From NCBI GenBank assembly GCA_964458605.1, contig CAYWLS010000045.1, forward strand, positions 1-15,931: 15,931 nt of DNA. Direction: 5' to 3'. The stretch is from JBBSNV01 sp964458605 (GTDB lineage: Bacteria > Pseudomonadota > Alphaproteobacteria > Reyranellales > JAQSWP01). Each line of letters starts with the position of its first letter. Positions within the stretch are counted from its first letter, which is position 1. The position numbers were made by a program, and so were the translations under genes. The notes beneath the pieces were generated by a model. That model saw nothing but the letters and a program-made list of their open reading frames with translations. It was not told the DNA's origin and ran no database searches. Below, one piece after another: positions 7,609-13,640 of this stretch.

Positions 7609-8928
7609 ATGCGTTCATCAATTTTATGTGGCGGTGTGGCCCTGTGCCTGCTGGCCTCGACTGCCTTGACCGCACCGGCATTTGCCGATCCGTGCCGTTC
7701 GCCGGCCGGCATGCTTTCCAGGGACGAACTTCAGACGTTGGCCAAGTATGGTTGTCCGACTTCCGTGGGCGATGACGGCACCACGGCGAGCATCGGCGGT
7801 AGCGGCACCACCGGCACGGGCGGCACCGGCGGCGGCACAGGTGGCGGCGGCGGCGGTACGGGCGGCGGCACGGGTGGTGGTACGAGCGGTGGCGGCACCG
7901 GTGGCGGGGGAGGCACGGCCGGCGGCGGCGGCGGCGGCGACTCGGGTGGATCGGGCGGCTCCGGTGGATCGGGGGGCGTCAGCGTCGGCGTGGCAGGCGG
8001 AGGGACCGGCAACACCGGCGGCATCAATGCCGGTGTCGGGACCGGCTCGGCCAGCAACAACAGCGGCGGCGTCAACGCCGGCGTCGGCAGCAATTCGGCC
8101 AGCAACAATAGCGGCGGCATCAATGCCGGTATCGGCAACGCCACCGCCAGCAACAACACCGGCGGCGTCAATGCCGGCGTCGGGCCGGGCGCTGCCAGCC
8201 AGGCCAGCGGCATCAATGCAGGCGTCGGGCCGGGCGCGACCTCGGGCAACACCGGTGGCCTGAATGTCGGCGTCGGCCCCAACGCCGCCACGAACAATAC
8301 CGGCGGGATCAATGCCGATATCGGCGGCAACGGCGCCGGGCCGGGCAGCAACAACAGCTCCGGCATCGGTATCGGCATCAATGGTATCGGCTCCAATAGC
8401 GTGGGTGGCGGCAACACCGGCCAGGACAGTGGTGGCATCGGCATCGGCGGCATCGGAATCGGCAGCGCCGATGGCGGCGCCGGCAGTCAGGATGGCGGCA
8501 GCGGTGGCAGCGGCGGTGTCGGCGCTGGTGTCGGCACGGCCAGCACAGGCGGCGTCGGTGTTGGCGCCGGTGCGGGCGTTGGCGGCGTGGGCGGTGCCGG
8601 CGCAGGCTCCGGTGGCGTCGGCGTGGGCGCCAGTGCCGGCGTCGGCTCCGACGGTGTCGGGGCGGGCGTCGGCGTTGGCGTGGGCGGTGTTGGCGTTGGT
8701 GCCGGCGTGGGCGTTGGCGACGCGGGCTCGGGCAGCAGTGGCGGCAGCGCAGGCGGCTCGGGTGGCTCCGGTGGGTCGGGTGGCTCCGGCTCGGGCGGTT
8801 CTGGTAGCGCCGGTGCCGGTGGCGCGGGCGGTGCCGGTGGCAATGGTGCCGGTGGCGATGGCACGGGCGGTGTCGGCGTGGGTGTCGGCGTTGGCGTTGG
8901 CGGCGTCGGCGTCGGCGTCAGTCTCTAG
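7609..8928 (+). CDS. Secreted glycine-rich repeat protein
   Basis: A 439-residue protein I do not recognise as a named family. MRSSILCGGVALCLLASTAL then TAPAFA is a clear signal peptide, cleaved about after residue 26. The mature protein begins with a short non-repetitive segment (27-62) holding Cys29 and Cys49, which could form a disulfide. The rest is low-complexity in three styles: GGT/GGS runs (about 64-123), sixteen-residue GGINAGVG-type repeats (137-247), then Val-Gly/Ala-Gly alternation (GVGVGAG-like, about 300 to the end), ending VGVGVSL. There is no membrane anchor, LPXTG or autotransporter domain. The start is fixed by GGAGGG five bases upstream, and the gene ends in a strong terminator, so it appears to be monocistronic. 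A role as an extracellular or surface structural polymer (elastin-, silk- or PGRS-like composition) is inference. The signal peptide and ribosome site argue it is a real gene rather than a low-complexity artefact. Confidence 0.8.
   Translation: MRSSILCGGVALCLLASTALTAPAFADPCRSPAGMLSRDELQTLAKYGCPTSVGDDGTTASIGGSGTTGTGGTGGGTGGGGGGTGGGTGGGTSGGGTGGGGGTAGGGGGGDSGGSGGSGGSGGVSVGVAGGGTGNTGGINAGVGTGSASNNSGGVNAGVGSNSASNNSGGINAGIGNATASNNTGGVNAGVGPGAASQASGINAGVGPGATSGNTGGLNVGVGPNAATNNTGGINADIGGNGAGPGSNNSSGIGIGINGIGSNSVGGGNTGQDSGGIGIGGIGIGSADGGAGSQDGGSGGSGGVGAGVGTASTGGVGVGAGAGVGGVGGAGAGSGGVGVGASAGVGSDGVGAGVGVGVGGVGVGAGVGVGDAGSGSSGGSAGGSGGSGGSGGSGSGGSGSAGAGGAGGAGGNGAGGDGTGGVGVGVGVGVGGVGVGVSL
8017..8349 (+). 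repeat. Sixteen-residue GGINAGVG repeats
   Basis: Residues 137-247 of the glycine-rich protein are about seven units of 16 residues (one of 15): GGINAGVGTGSASNNS, GGVNAGVGSNSASNNS, GGINAGIGNATASNNT and so on, decaying into GGINADIGGNG. The hydrophobic position (I/V/L), the Asn after it and the NNS/NNT turn are the most constant, a spacing compatible with a beta-solenoid rung. Confidence 0.8.
8512..8922 (+). repeat. Val-Gly / Gly-Ser low-complexity tract
   Basis: The C-terminal third of the glycine-rich protein alternates Gly with Val and Ala (GVGVGAGAGVGGVGGAG style), is interrupted by a GGSGGSGGS block around 8740-8800, and returns to GVGVGVGVG before the stop. The DNA is a matching run of GGC/GGT with GTC/GTT codons, prone to replication slippage and to misassembly. 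Confidence 0.75.
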
Positions 8929-8947
8929 TCGTCCAGCTCTCTTCTAT

Positions 8948-8980
8948 GGAAGGCCTGGCCCCGCGCCGGGCCTTCCTTTA
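8948..8980 (+). terminator. Rho-independent terminator of the glycine-rich gene
   Basis: GGAAGGCC (8948-8955) pairs with GGCCTTCC (8969-8976); a T-G wobble and GGC/GCC extend the stem to twelve pairs around a five-base CCCGC loop, followed by TTTA. It lies 20 bases after the stop codon. Confidence 0.85.
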
Positions 8981-9009
8981 TGGCCGCGTCCTGCGCCATG
9001 GCCTGCGCC

Positions 9010-9540
9010 ATGACGCGACGGGTCCACATCACCGGCGCTGCGGGCAGCGGCACGACCACTTTGGGCAAGGCGTTGGCCCAGCGCTGGCGCTGCCGTCAAT
9101 TCGACACCGACGATTTCCTGTGGGAGCCCGGCGATCCGCCCTATCAGGCGGTGCGTCCGCGGGAGTAACGCCTCGCCCTGCTGCGCGCCGCGCTGGGCGA
9201 TCGTCCCGACTGGATCCTGTCGGGCTCGCTGACCGGCTGGGGCGACGCGCCGATCCCGCTGTTCGATCTGGTGGTTTTCCTGACGGTGCCGACCGAAGAG
9301 CGGCTGGTGCGCCGGGAAGCGGAACGATTCGGCGCGGCCATCGCGCCGGGCGGCCGGATGCACGACAGCCACGTCGAGTTCCTGATCTGGGCCGGCGCCT
9401 ACGACGGGGGCGATGCCCGCCAGCGCAGCCGGGCCCTGCACGAGGCATGGCTGGCGGCGCTGCCCTGTCCGGTGCTGCGGCTGGACGGCCGCGACATGTT
9501 GAGCGACTTGGTTGGCGCGGTGGAATCCGCTATTCCCTAG
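9010..9540 (+). pseudogene. P-loop nucleotide kinase-like gene with in-frame TAA
   Basis: The frame starting at ATG 9010 gives MTRRVHITGAAGSGTTTLGK, a P-loop start of the adenylate-kinase/AAA-like family in which the Walker lysine position is Thr (GAAGSGTTT). It continues through FDTDDFLWEPGDPPY and reaches TAA at 9166-9168 after 52 residues. The same frame then stays open to TAG at 9538-9540 and encodes the expected rest of the family: RLALLRAALGDRPDW, ILSGSLTGWGD, FDLVVFLTVPTEERL, RMHDSHVEFLIWAGAYD and HEAWLAALPCPVLRLDG. At the lesion the family usually reads RPxEERLALL, so a Glu codon GAA changed to TAA (one base) explains it. Either the gene is dead here, or this is a base error. An internal GTG at 9271 is unlikely to give a working protein without the P-loop. 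It ends five bases before meaB, so it is probably the first gene of that operon. Confidence 0.8.
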
Positions 9541-9545
9541 GCGCA

Positions 9546-10553
9546 ATGGCAACCCCACAGGCTTCTTCCCCACCCGATGCCGTGGCCGCGCTGGCCCGGG
9601 CGGTCCGCGGCGGCGACCGGCGCGCCCTGGCGCGCGCCATCACCCTGATCGAATCGACCCGCGCGGATCACCGCGCCCAGGCCGATGCACTGCTGGCGGC
9701 GCTGCTGCCCCATACCGGCAAGTCGGTCCGGCTCGGCATCACCGGCGTGCCGGGCGTCGGCAAATCGACCTTCATCGAGCGCTTCGGCCTGCAACTGATC
9801 GACGATGGCCATCGCGTAGCGGTGCTGGCGGTCGATCCCTCGTCGAAGGTCAGCGGCGGCTCGATCCTGGGCGACAAGACGCGCATGGAGCAGCTCGGCC
9901 GCGATCCGGCCGCCTTCATCCGCCCGACCCCGGCCGGCGCCACGCTGGGCGGCGTGGCGCGGCGCACCCGCGAGGCCATCCTGCTGGCGGAAGCGGCCGG
10001 CTTCGACGTGGTGATCGTCGAGACCGTGGGGGTCGGCCAGTCCGAGACCACGGTGTCGGAGATGGTCGACATGTTCATCCTGCTGCTGCTGCCGGCGGGC
10101 GGCGACGAGCTGCAGGGCATCAAGAAGGGCGTGGTCGAACTGGCCGACCTGGTGGTGGTCAACAAGGCCGATGGCGAGATGAAAGCGGCCGCCACCCGCG
10201 CGGCATCGGAATATCGCCATGCGCTCTACCTGCTGCGTCCGCCGACGCCGGGCTGGGCGGTGGAGGTGCGCACCTGTTCGGCCGTGACCGGCGAGGGCAT
10301 CGCCGAGCTGTGGGACGCGGTCGGCCGTTTCCGCAAGGCCGTGGGGCCGTCGGGCATCGAGCGCCGCCGTGCCGAGCAGGCGCGCGCCTGGCTGTGGAAC
10401 GAGCTGGGCGAGAGCCTGCTGCAGCGGCTGCGCGCCGATCAGGCGGTGCGGCGCCGGCTGCCGACGCTGGAACGGGCGGTGATGGACGGCACCATCACGC
10501 CCGGTGTCGCGGCGGCCGAATTGCTGGCACTGTTTACGGGCGGGCCGCGCTGA
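9546..10553 (+). CDS. meaB: MeaB/ArgK GTPase, methylmalonyl-CoA mutase chaperone
   Basis: A 335-residue G3E-family GTPase that, in studied relatives, binds methylmalonyl-CoA mutase, gates cobalamin loading and protects the enzyme from inactivation. Visible motifs are Walker A GVPGVGKST (67-75), the metal/base region VDPSSKVSGGSILGDKTRM (97-115), the switch ETVGVGQSE (159-167) and the guanine-specifying NKAD (206-209). TSSVTGEGI-like CSAVTGEGIAELW follows, and the C-terminal dimerisation helices end in LLALFTGGPR. Length and motif order are normal. ATG 9546 lies five bases after the stop of the broken P-loop gene with only a weak AGG ahead, so translation may be coupled to that gene. Its stop overlaps the next start by one base (TGATG). 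The client enzyme gene ends about 8 kb upstream in this window. Confidence 0.97.
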   Translation: MATPQASSPPDAVAALARAVRGGDRRALARAITLIESTRADHRAQADALLAALLPHTGKSVRLGITGVPGVGKSTFIERFGLQLIDDGHRVAVLAVDPSSKVSGGSILGDKTRMEQLGRDPAAFIRPTPAGATLGGVARRTREAILLAEAAGFDVVIVETVGVGQSETTVSEMVDMFILLLLPAGGDELQGIKKGVVELADLVVVNKADGEMKAAATRAASEYRHALYLLRPPTPGWAVEVRTCSAVTGEGIAELWDAVGRFRKAVGPSGIERRRAEQARAWLWNELGESLLQRLRADQAVRRRLPTLERAVMDGTITPGVAAAELLALFTGGPR

Positions 10554-11068
10554 TGCCCGCGCCGCGCCGCGCCGCGCCCAAGCCGCGCGGCAAGCAGCCC
10601 GATATCGTGCGCCGCGCCCGCCAGGCGCAGGCCGAAGAACCGTTCTGGCGGCGCAAGACCCTGACGCAGATGACGGCGCAGGAGTGGGAATCGCTGTGCG
10701 ACGGCTGCGGCAAATGCTGCGTCAACAAGCTGGAATACGAAGAGACCGGGGCGATCGAACAGACCAACGTGGCCTGTCGCCTGCTCGACACCCATAGCTG
10801 CCGCTGCAAGGACTATCCCAACCGCAAGAAGCACGTGCCCGATTGCATCCAGCTCACGCCCCGCAAGATCAAGTCGATGGACTGGCTGCCCCGCACCTGC
10901 GGCTACCGGCTGGTGGCGGCGGGCAAGGATCTCTACTGGTGGCATCCGCTGGTTTCGGGCGATCCGCAGACCGTGCACCGGGCCGGAATCTCCGCCCGCG
11001 GGCGGGTGATTTCCGAAGACGAGGCCGGCCCGCTCGAGGATCACATCGTCACTTGGGATGATGTTTGA
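10553..11068 (+). CDS. YcgN-family cysteine-cluster protein (UPF0260)
   Basis: A 171-residue cytoplasmic protein of the YkgJ/YcgN group, often described as putative zinc- or iron-binding cysteine-cluster proteins; the reaction is unknown. The metal-site pattern is clear: CDGCGKCC (Cys49, 52, 55, 56), C75, CRC (83, 85), C98 and C116. Family signatures SLCDGCGKCC, EYEETG, CRLLDTHSCRCKDYPNR, DCIQLTP, WLPRTCGYRL and WWHPLVSGDP are all present, and the length fits the YcgN branch. The start ATG shares its first base with the meaB stop, indicating translational coupling. Whether it has anything to do with MeaB or B12 is not known; the pairing is only positional. Confidence 0.93.
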   Translation: MPAPRRAAPKPRGKQPDIVRRARQAQAEEPFWRRKTLTQMTAQEWESLCDGCGKCCVNKLEYEETGAIEQTNVACRLLDTHSCRCKDYPNRKKHVPDCIQLTPRKIKSMDWLPRTCGYRLVAAGKDLYWWHPLVSGDPQTVHRAGISARGRVISEDEAGPLEDHIVTWDDV

Positions 11069-11123
11069 TGTTTATCAATGGGTTAGGCCGGAAAGCCGAC
11101 GCGGGACAGTTTGCGGTTTCGCC

Positions 11124-11152
11124 TTGACCCGCAGCCGGGCAGGGCTTAAAAA
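11124..11152 (+). promoter_or_regulatory. Promoter of rpmB
   Basis: TTGACC (11124-11129) and TAAAAA (11147-11152) are separated by exactly 17 bases, a good sigma-70 type promoter, giving a start near 11159 and a leader of about 33 bases. A perfect inverted repeat AAAGCC-G-GGCTTT (11150-11162) covers the -10 edge and start site, and GGGCTTTC occurs twice (11157 and 11171). An operator or leader element is possible but unproven. Confidence 0.65.
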
Positions 11153-11191
11153 GCCGGGCTTTCCAGCTTCGGGCTTTCGAGGATTCCAGTC

Positions 11192-11497
11192 ATGACGCGT
11201 CGCTGCCAGCTTTCGGGCAAGTCGGTGCAGGTTGGCAACAATGTCAGCCACGCCAACAACAAGACCAAACGCCGCTTCCTGCCCAACCTGCAGCATGCTT
11301 CGGTGCTGTCCGAAGCGCTGGGTCATGCGGTGACGCTGCGCCTGACGCCGCGTGCGCTGCGCACCATCGAGCATAATGGCGGCATCGACGCCTATCTGCT
11401 GGGCACCAACACCAGCAAGCTGTCGCCGGAGATGCAGTCGCTCAAGCGCCGGGTCGGCAAGGCCAAGGCCGCGCGCGACGCCAAGGCCGCCGCCTGA
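11192..11497 (+). CDS. rpmB: 50S ribosomal protein L28
   Basis: A 101-residue basic protein of the large ribosomal subunit. MTRRCQLSGKSVQVGNNVSH, ANNKTKRRFLPNLQ and the LTPRALRTIEHNGGIDAYLL segment are the standard alphaproteobacterial L28 sequence. The C-terminal Lys/Ala tail (KRRVGKAKAARDAKAAA) is the usual extension in this class. GAGGA at 11179-11183 sits eight bases before the ATG. The gene has its own promoter and a strong terminator, so it forms a single-gene unit. Confidence 0.98.
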   Translation: MTRRCQLSGKSVQVGNNVSHANNKTKRRFLPNLQHASVLSEALGHAVTLRLTPRALRTIEHNGGIDAYLLGTNTSKLSPEMQSLKRRVGKAKAARDAKAAA

Positions 11498-11519
11498 CAT
11501 CCGGCGCCTGCCGATTTTC

Positions 11520-11545
11520 AAAGGCCGCCTGCGGGCGGCCTTTTT
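11520..11545 (+). terminator. Rho-independent terminator of rpmB
   Basis: AAAGGCCGCC (11520-11529) pairs perfectly with GGCGGCCTTT (11534-11543) around a TGCG loop, followed by two further T (a run of five T in all). It lies 22 bases after the L28 stop and, read on the other strand, just past the 3' end of the convergent gene, so it may serve both. Confidence 0.9.
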
Positions 11546-11557
11546 CGTTGGGGAGCG

Positions 11558-12568
11558 TCAATCCGTCAGCGCGAAATGCAGCAGGATGGTCCGCTGCAGC
11601 GGATTGAAGTTGTCGTCGGCGATCAGCCACAGCAGCGTCTCGCCATGCGCGCCGGGCAGGGCGCTGACGCCCTCCAGGTTTTCGGTGATCACCGGCGCCT
11701 GCAGCACCGCCAGTTCCTCGGGATGGAAGGTGGCGCCGCCGACGATATCGGCGCGGCGCAGCCGCATCACGCGCACCCGCACGCCTTCGAGGGGCGTATA
11801 GCTGCGCTCCAGCACCACGACATCGCCATTGGGCAGCGCGGCGGCGTCGCTCGGGCGGAAGCGGCCGACGATCGGATAGCCGGCATCCTGCCAGCTCCAG
11901 CCGCCGGCATTCTGCGTGCCGATCCACGCCGCGACCTTGTCCGGCCCGCGCTTCAGCCCCTCGCTGACCAGCAGCAGGCGACCGTCCTTCATGCGTGTCG
12001 CGCCTTCCAGCCCGGCATTGGCCGGGGCGGCCGCGATGCCCGGCGGCGCGGCGAACGGCACCGGCATGCCGGCCATGCCGCCGCCGGCAGCTTCGCTGCC
12101 CGGCGGGTAGCGCCACACGCGATGGTTCTGCTCGAAGCCGATCAGCACGCTGCCGTCGGACAGCACGGCCATGCTTTCGGCGTCGGTATCGGCCCTGCCA
12201 TGCAACGCCGCCCCGTCGGGGCCGTGCAACGGGCCGACCATGCCGTCGCCCGCGCCCACCAGCATGCCCTGCGAATCGTAGGTCAGGTCGAGCGTCATCC
12301 AGCGGCCGGTGTCGGACACCGCTCGCAGCTTCTTGCCGTCCTGCTCGATGCGCAGGCCCGAATAGCCGCCGAAGTCGCGATGATGGCCTTGCAGCACCAG
12401 CCCGCCGCGCCACGCCAGCTTGCCGAGCCGGTGGCGCGCCGGATCGCTCTGGTCGAGCTGCAGGAGCTTGGTTTCCAGCGGCAGCGGATCGGCGGCGCAG
12501 GCGACGCCCCAGGGCAGGACCACGCTCAGCAGCAGGCTGAGCGCGAGGCAGCGCCGCGACATGTTCAT
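11558..12568 (-). CDS. Secreted esterase-like / phytase-like beta-propeller protein
   Basis: A 336-residue exported protein matching the family called esterase-like activity of phytase (phytase-like domain), predicted to fold as a beta-propeller; the substrate is not known. MNMSRRCLALSLLLSVVLPW then GVACA is a signal peptide with AxA-type cleavage before ADPLPLE. A Cys just ahead of the site only poorly fits a lipobox. Family features include GGYSGLRIEQDGKKLRAVSDTG (about 66-87), ADTDAESMAVLSDGSVLIGFE, EGATRMKDGRLLLVSEG, PSDAAALPNGDVVVLERSYTPL, ENLEGVSALP and LWLIADDNFNPLQRTILLHF at the end. ATG 12568 is chosen because AGGTG lies six bases upstream; ATG 12562 and GTG 12577 are alternatives. 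It is convergent with rpmB and divergent from the dienelactone-hydrolase-like gene, with which it may share a promoter region. Confidence 0.9.
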   Translation of the reverse strand: MNMSRRCLALSLLLSVVLPWGVACAADPLPLETKLLQLDQSDPARHRLGKLAWRGGLVLQGHHRDFGGYSGLRIEQDGKKLRAVSDTGRWMTLDLTYDSQGMLVGAGDGMVGPLHGPDGAALHGRADTDAESMAVLSDGSVLIGFEQNHRVWRYPPGSEAAGGGMAGMPVPFAAPPGIAAAPANAGLEGATRMKDGRLLLVSEGLKRGPDKVAAWIGTQNAGGWSWQDAGYPIVGRFRPSDAAALPNGDVVVLERSYTPLEGVRVRVMRLRRADIVGGATFHPEELAVLQAPVITENLEGVSALPGAHGETLLWLIADDNFNPLQRTILLHFALTD

Positions 12569-12669
12569 TGAACGCACCTGTTCGATCTGGCGGATGGAAG
12601 CGGTGGCGATGTGATAGTATCGCGCTCGTCATGACAACCTCGCGACACGGTGCGAAGGGCATTGCCTGC

Positions 12670-13446
12670 ATGGGCGGATTGACGCGGCGGCAGGCGATGG
12701 GCGGCCTGGCCGCGCTGGCCGCGCTGGCGTCGACCGGCCGGCCGGCGCGGGCGCAGAAGGCCGTGCAGCAGAAGGTCGGCCTGACCCTGCCGGGCGGCAA
12801 GCAGGTCTCGGCGGCGCTGTTCCTGCCCTTCACGCTGCCCGCTCCCGCCATCGTGGTGACGCCCGATCGCTTCGGCCTGGTCGAGGCGATGCTGGATCGG
12901 GCGGGTTCGCTGTCCTTCGAGCACTACATCGTCGTGGCGGTCGATCTGTACGACGGCGCCGTCGCCAGCGACGTGGCGCAGGCCCAGGTGCTGGAGGCCG
13001 CGCTCGATCGCGCGCAGGCCTTCAACACGGTGCTGGCCTGGAGCGACTGGATCCGGGCCGATGCGCGCTGCAACCGCAATGTCGGACTGATGGGATTTGG
13101 CCTGGGCGGCGGGCTGGCGCTCGACGCGGCGCTGACCGCAACGTCGCTCGGCACGGTGCTCTACTATACGCCGATCGCCCAGCGGCCCGAGCAGCTGGTG
13201 CGGCTGACCGGACCGGTGCTGGGCCATTACTCCGAACGCGATCCGCGCTTCCCGGTCTCGGCCCAGGAAGACCTGCAGTTCGCGCTCGAGAAGCTCAACA
13301 AGCGCAACCGCCTCTACCACTACGATGCCGAGGGCGACTTCGCCAATCCGGCATCGCCGCAATATTCGCGCTCCGATGCCCTGCTCGCCTGGAACCGCAG
13401 CGTCGCCTTCCTGCATGCCACGGTGGGCGCCGGCGGCACGGGTTGA
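12670..13446 (+). CDS. Tat-exported dienelactone hydrolase-fold protein, active site lost
   Basis: A 258-residue alpha/beta-hydrolase of the dienelactone hydrolase family. The N-terminus MGGLTRRQAMGGLAALAALA with a later ARA-Q cleavage site is a twin-arginine signal, so it should be exported folded. The usual catalytic positions are changed. The nucleophile motif GFCMGG reads GFGLGG (Gly144 in place of Cys), the GHxFxN histidine motif reads EGDFANP (about 221-227, no His), and the E of the IHEIFGL motif is Asp66 in TPDRFGL. The acid Asp191 (HYSERDPRFP) is kept. An enzyme working by the normal triad is therefore unlikely; it may bind a ligand, act otherwise or be decaying. ATG 12670 is preferred (GAAGGG ten bases upstream, short n-region before RR). 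ATG 12631 would add 13 residues. It diverges from the phytase-like gene. Confidence 0.85.
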   Translation: MGGLTRRQAMGGLAALAALASTGRPARAQKAVQQKVGLTLPGGKQVSAALFLPFTLPAPAIVVTPDRFGLVEAMLDRAGSLSFEHYIVVAVDLYDGAVASDVAQAQVLEAALDRAQAFNTVLAWSDWIRADARCNRNVGLMGFGLGGGLALDAALTATSLGTVLYYTPIAQRPEQLVRLTGPVLGHYSERDPRFPVSAQEDLQFALEKLNKRNRLYHYDAEGDFANPASPQYSRSDALLAWNRSVAFLHATVGAGGTG

Positions 13447-13452
13447 GGAGCT

Positions 13453-13622
13453 TCAGCCGCGCGTGACGGCCGCGCACAGGCCCAGCGCCGTGAATACTCC
13501 CAGCACTGCGACCGCCCAGCAGCGCATGGCGTACGGTTATGGCGGTGTCCCGGCCGGCGTGACGATCGCCAGCGCGACCACGCCCAGTAAGATCAGCAGG
13601 GTAAGGCCAGCAGGGACATCAT
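13453..13622 (-). pseudogene. Possible broken small two-helix membrane protein after cobT
   Basis: Just after the cobT stop, GGAGGG (bases 13636-13631 on this strand) precedes ATG 13622 by eight bases, but the frame ends after nine codons (MMSLLALPC). One frame over, the DNA encodes GLTLLILLGVVALAIVTPAG, a strong membrane helix. After a TAA at 13539-13537, that same frame continues with PYAMRCWAVAVLGVFTALGL and CAAVTRG to a TGA at 13455-13453, a second helix. One indel plus one nonsense change would thus join a good start to a small twin-helix protein in the cobST operon. This may equally be chance hydrophobicity; no family is recognised. Confidence 0.3.
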
Positions 13623-13634
13623 GGCGATGTCCCT
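13612..13634 (-). other. Perfect 9-bp hairpin just after cobT
   Basis: AGGGACATC (13612-13620) and GATGTCCCT (13626-13634) form a perfect nine-pair stem with a five-base loop, seven bases past the cobT stop. No T run follows in either direction, so it is not a standard terminator. Its stem includes most of the GGAGGG ribosome site of the small downstream frame, so it could mask that site or stabilise the cobT message end. Confidence 0.55.
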
Positions 13635-13640
13635 CCAGCC

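Noticed and set aside
7731..8453. Proline-rich antisense frame opposite the glycine-rich gene
   Set aside because: Pro-rich sequence is the automatic complement of GGC/GGT glycine codons; no start signals and no signal peptide.
7798..8922. Glycine-rich tract as a possible CRISPR or satellite array
   Set aside because: The repeats have no conserved DNA repeat with unique spacers; periodicity follows codons of one secreted protein.
12568..12669. Earlier start codons for the dienelactone-hydrolase-like gene (12568, 12631)
   Set aside because: 12568 overlaps the divergent gene's start. 12631 is possible but lacks a ribosome site and places the twin-arginine motif far from the N-terminus.
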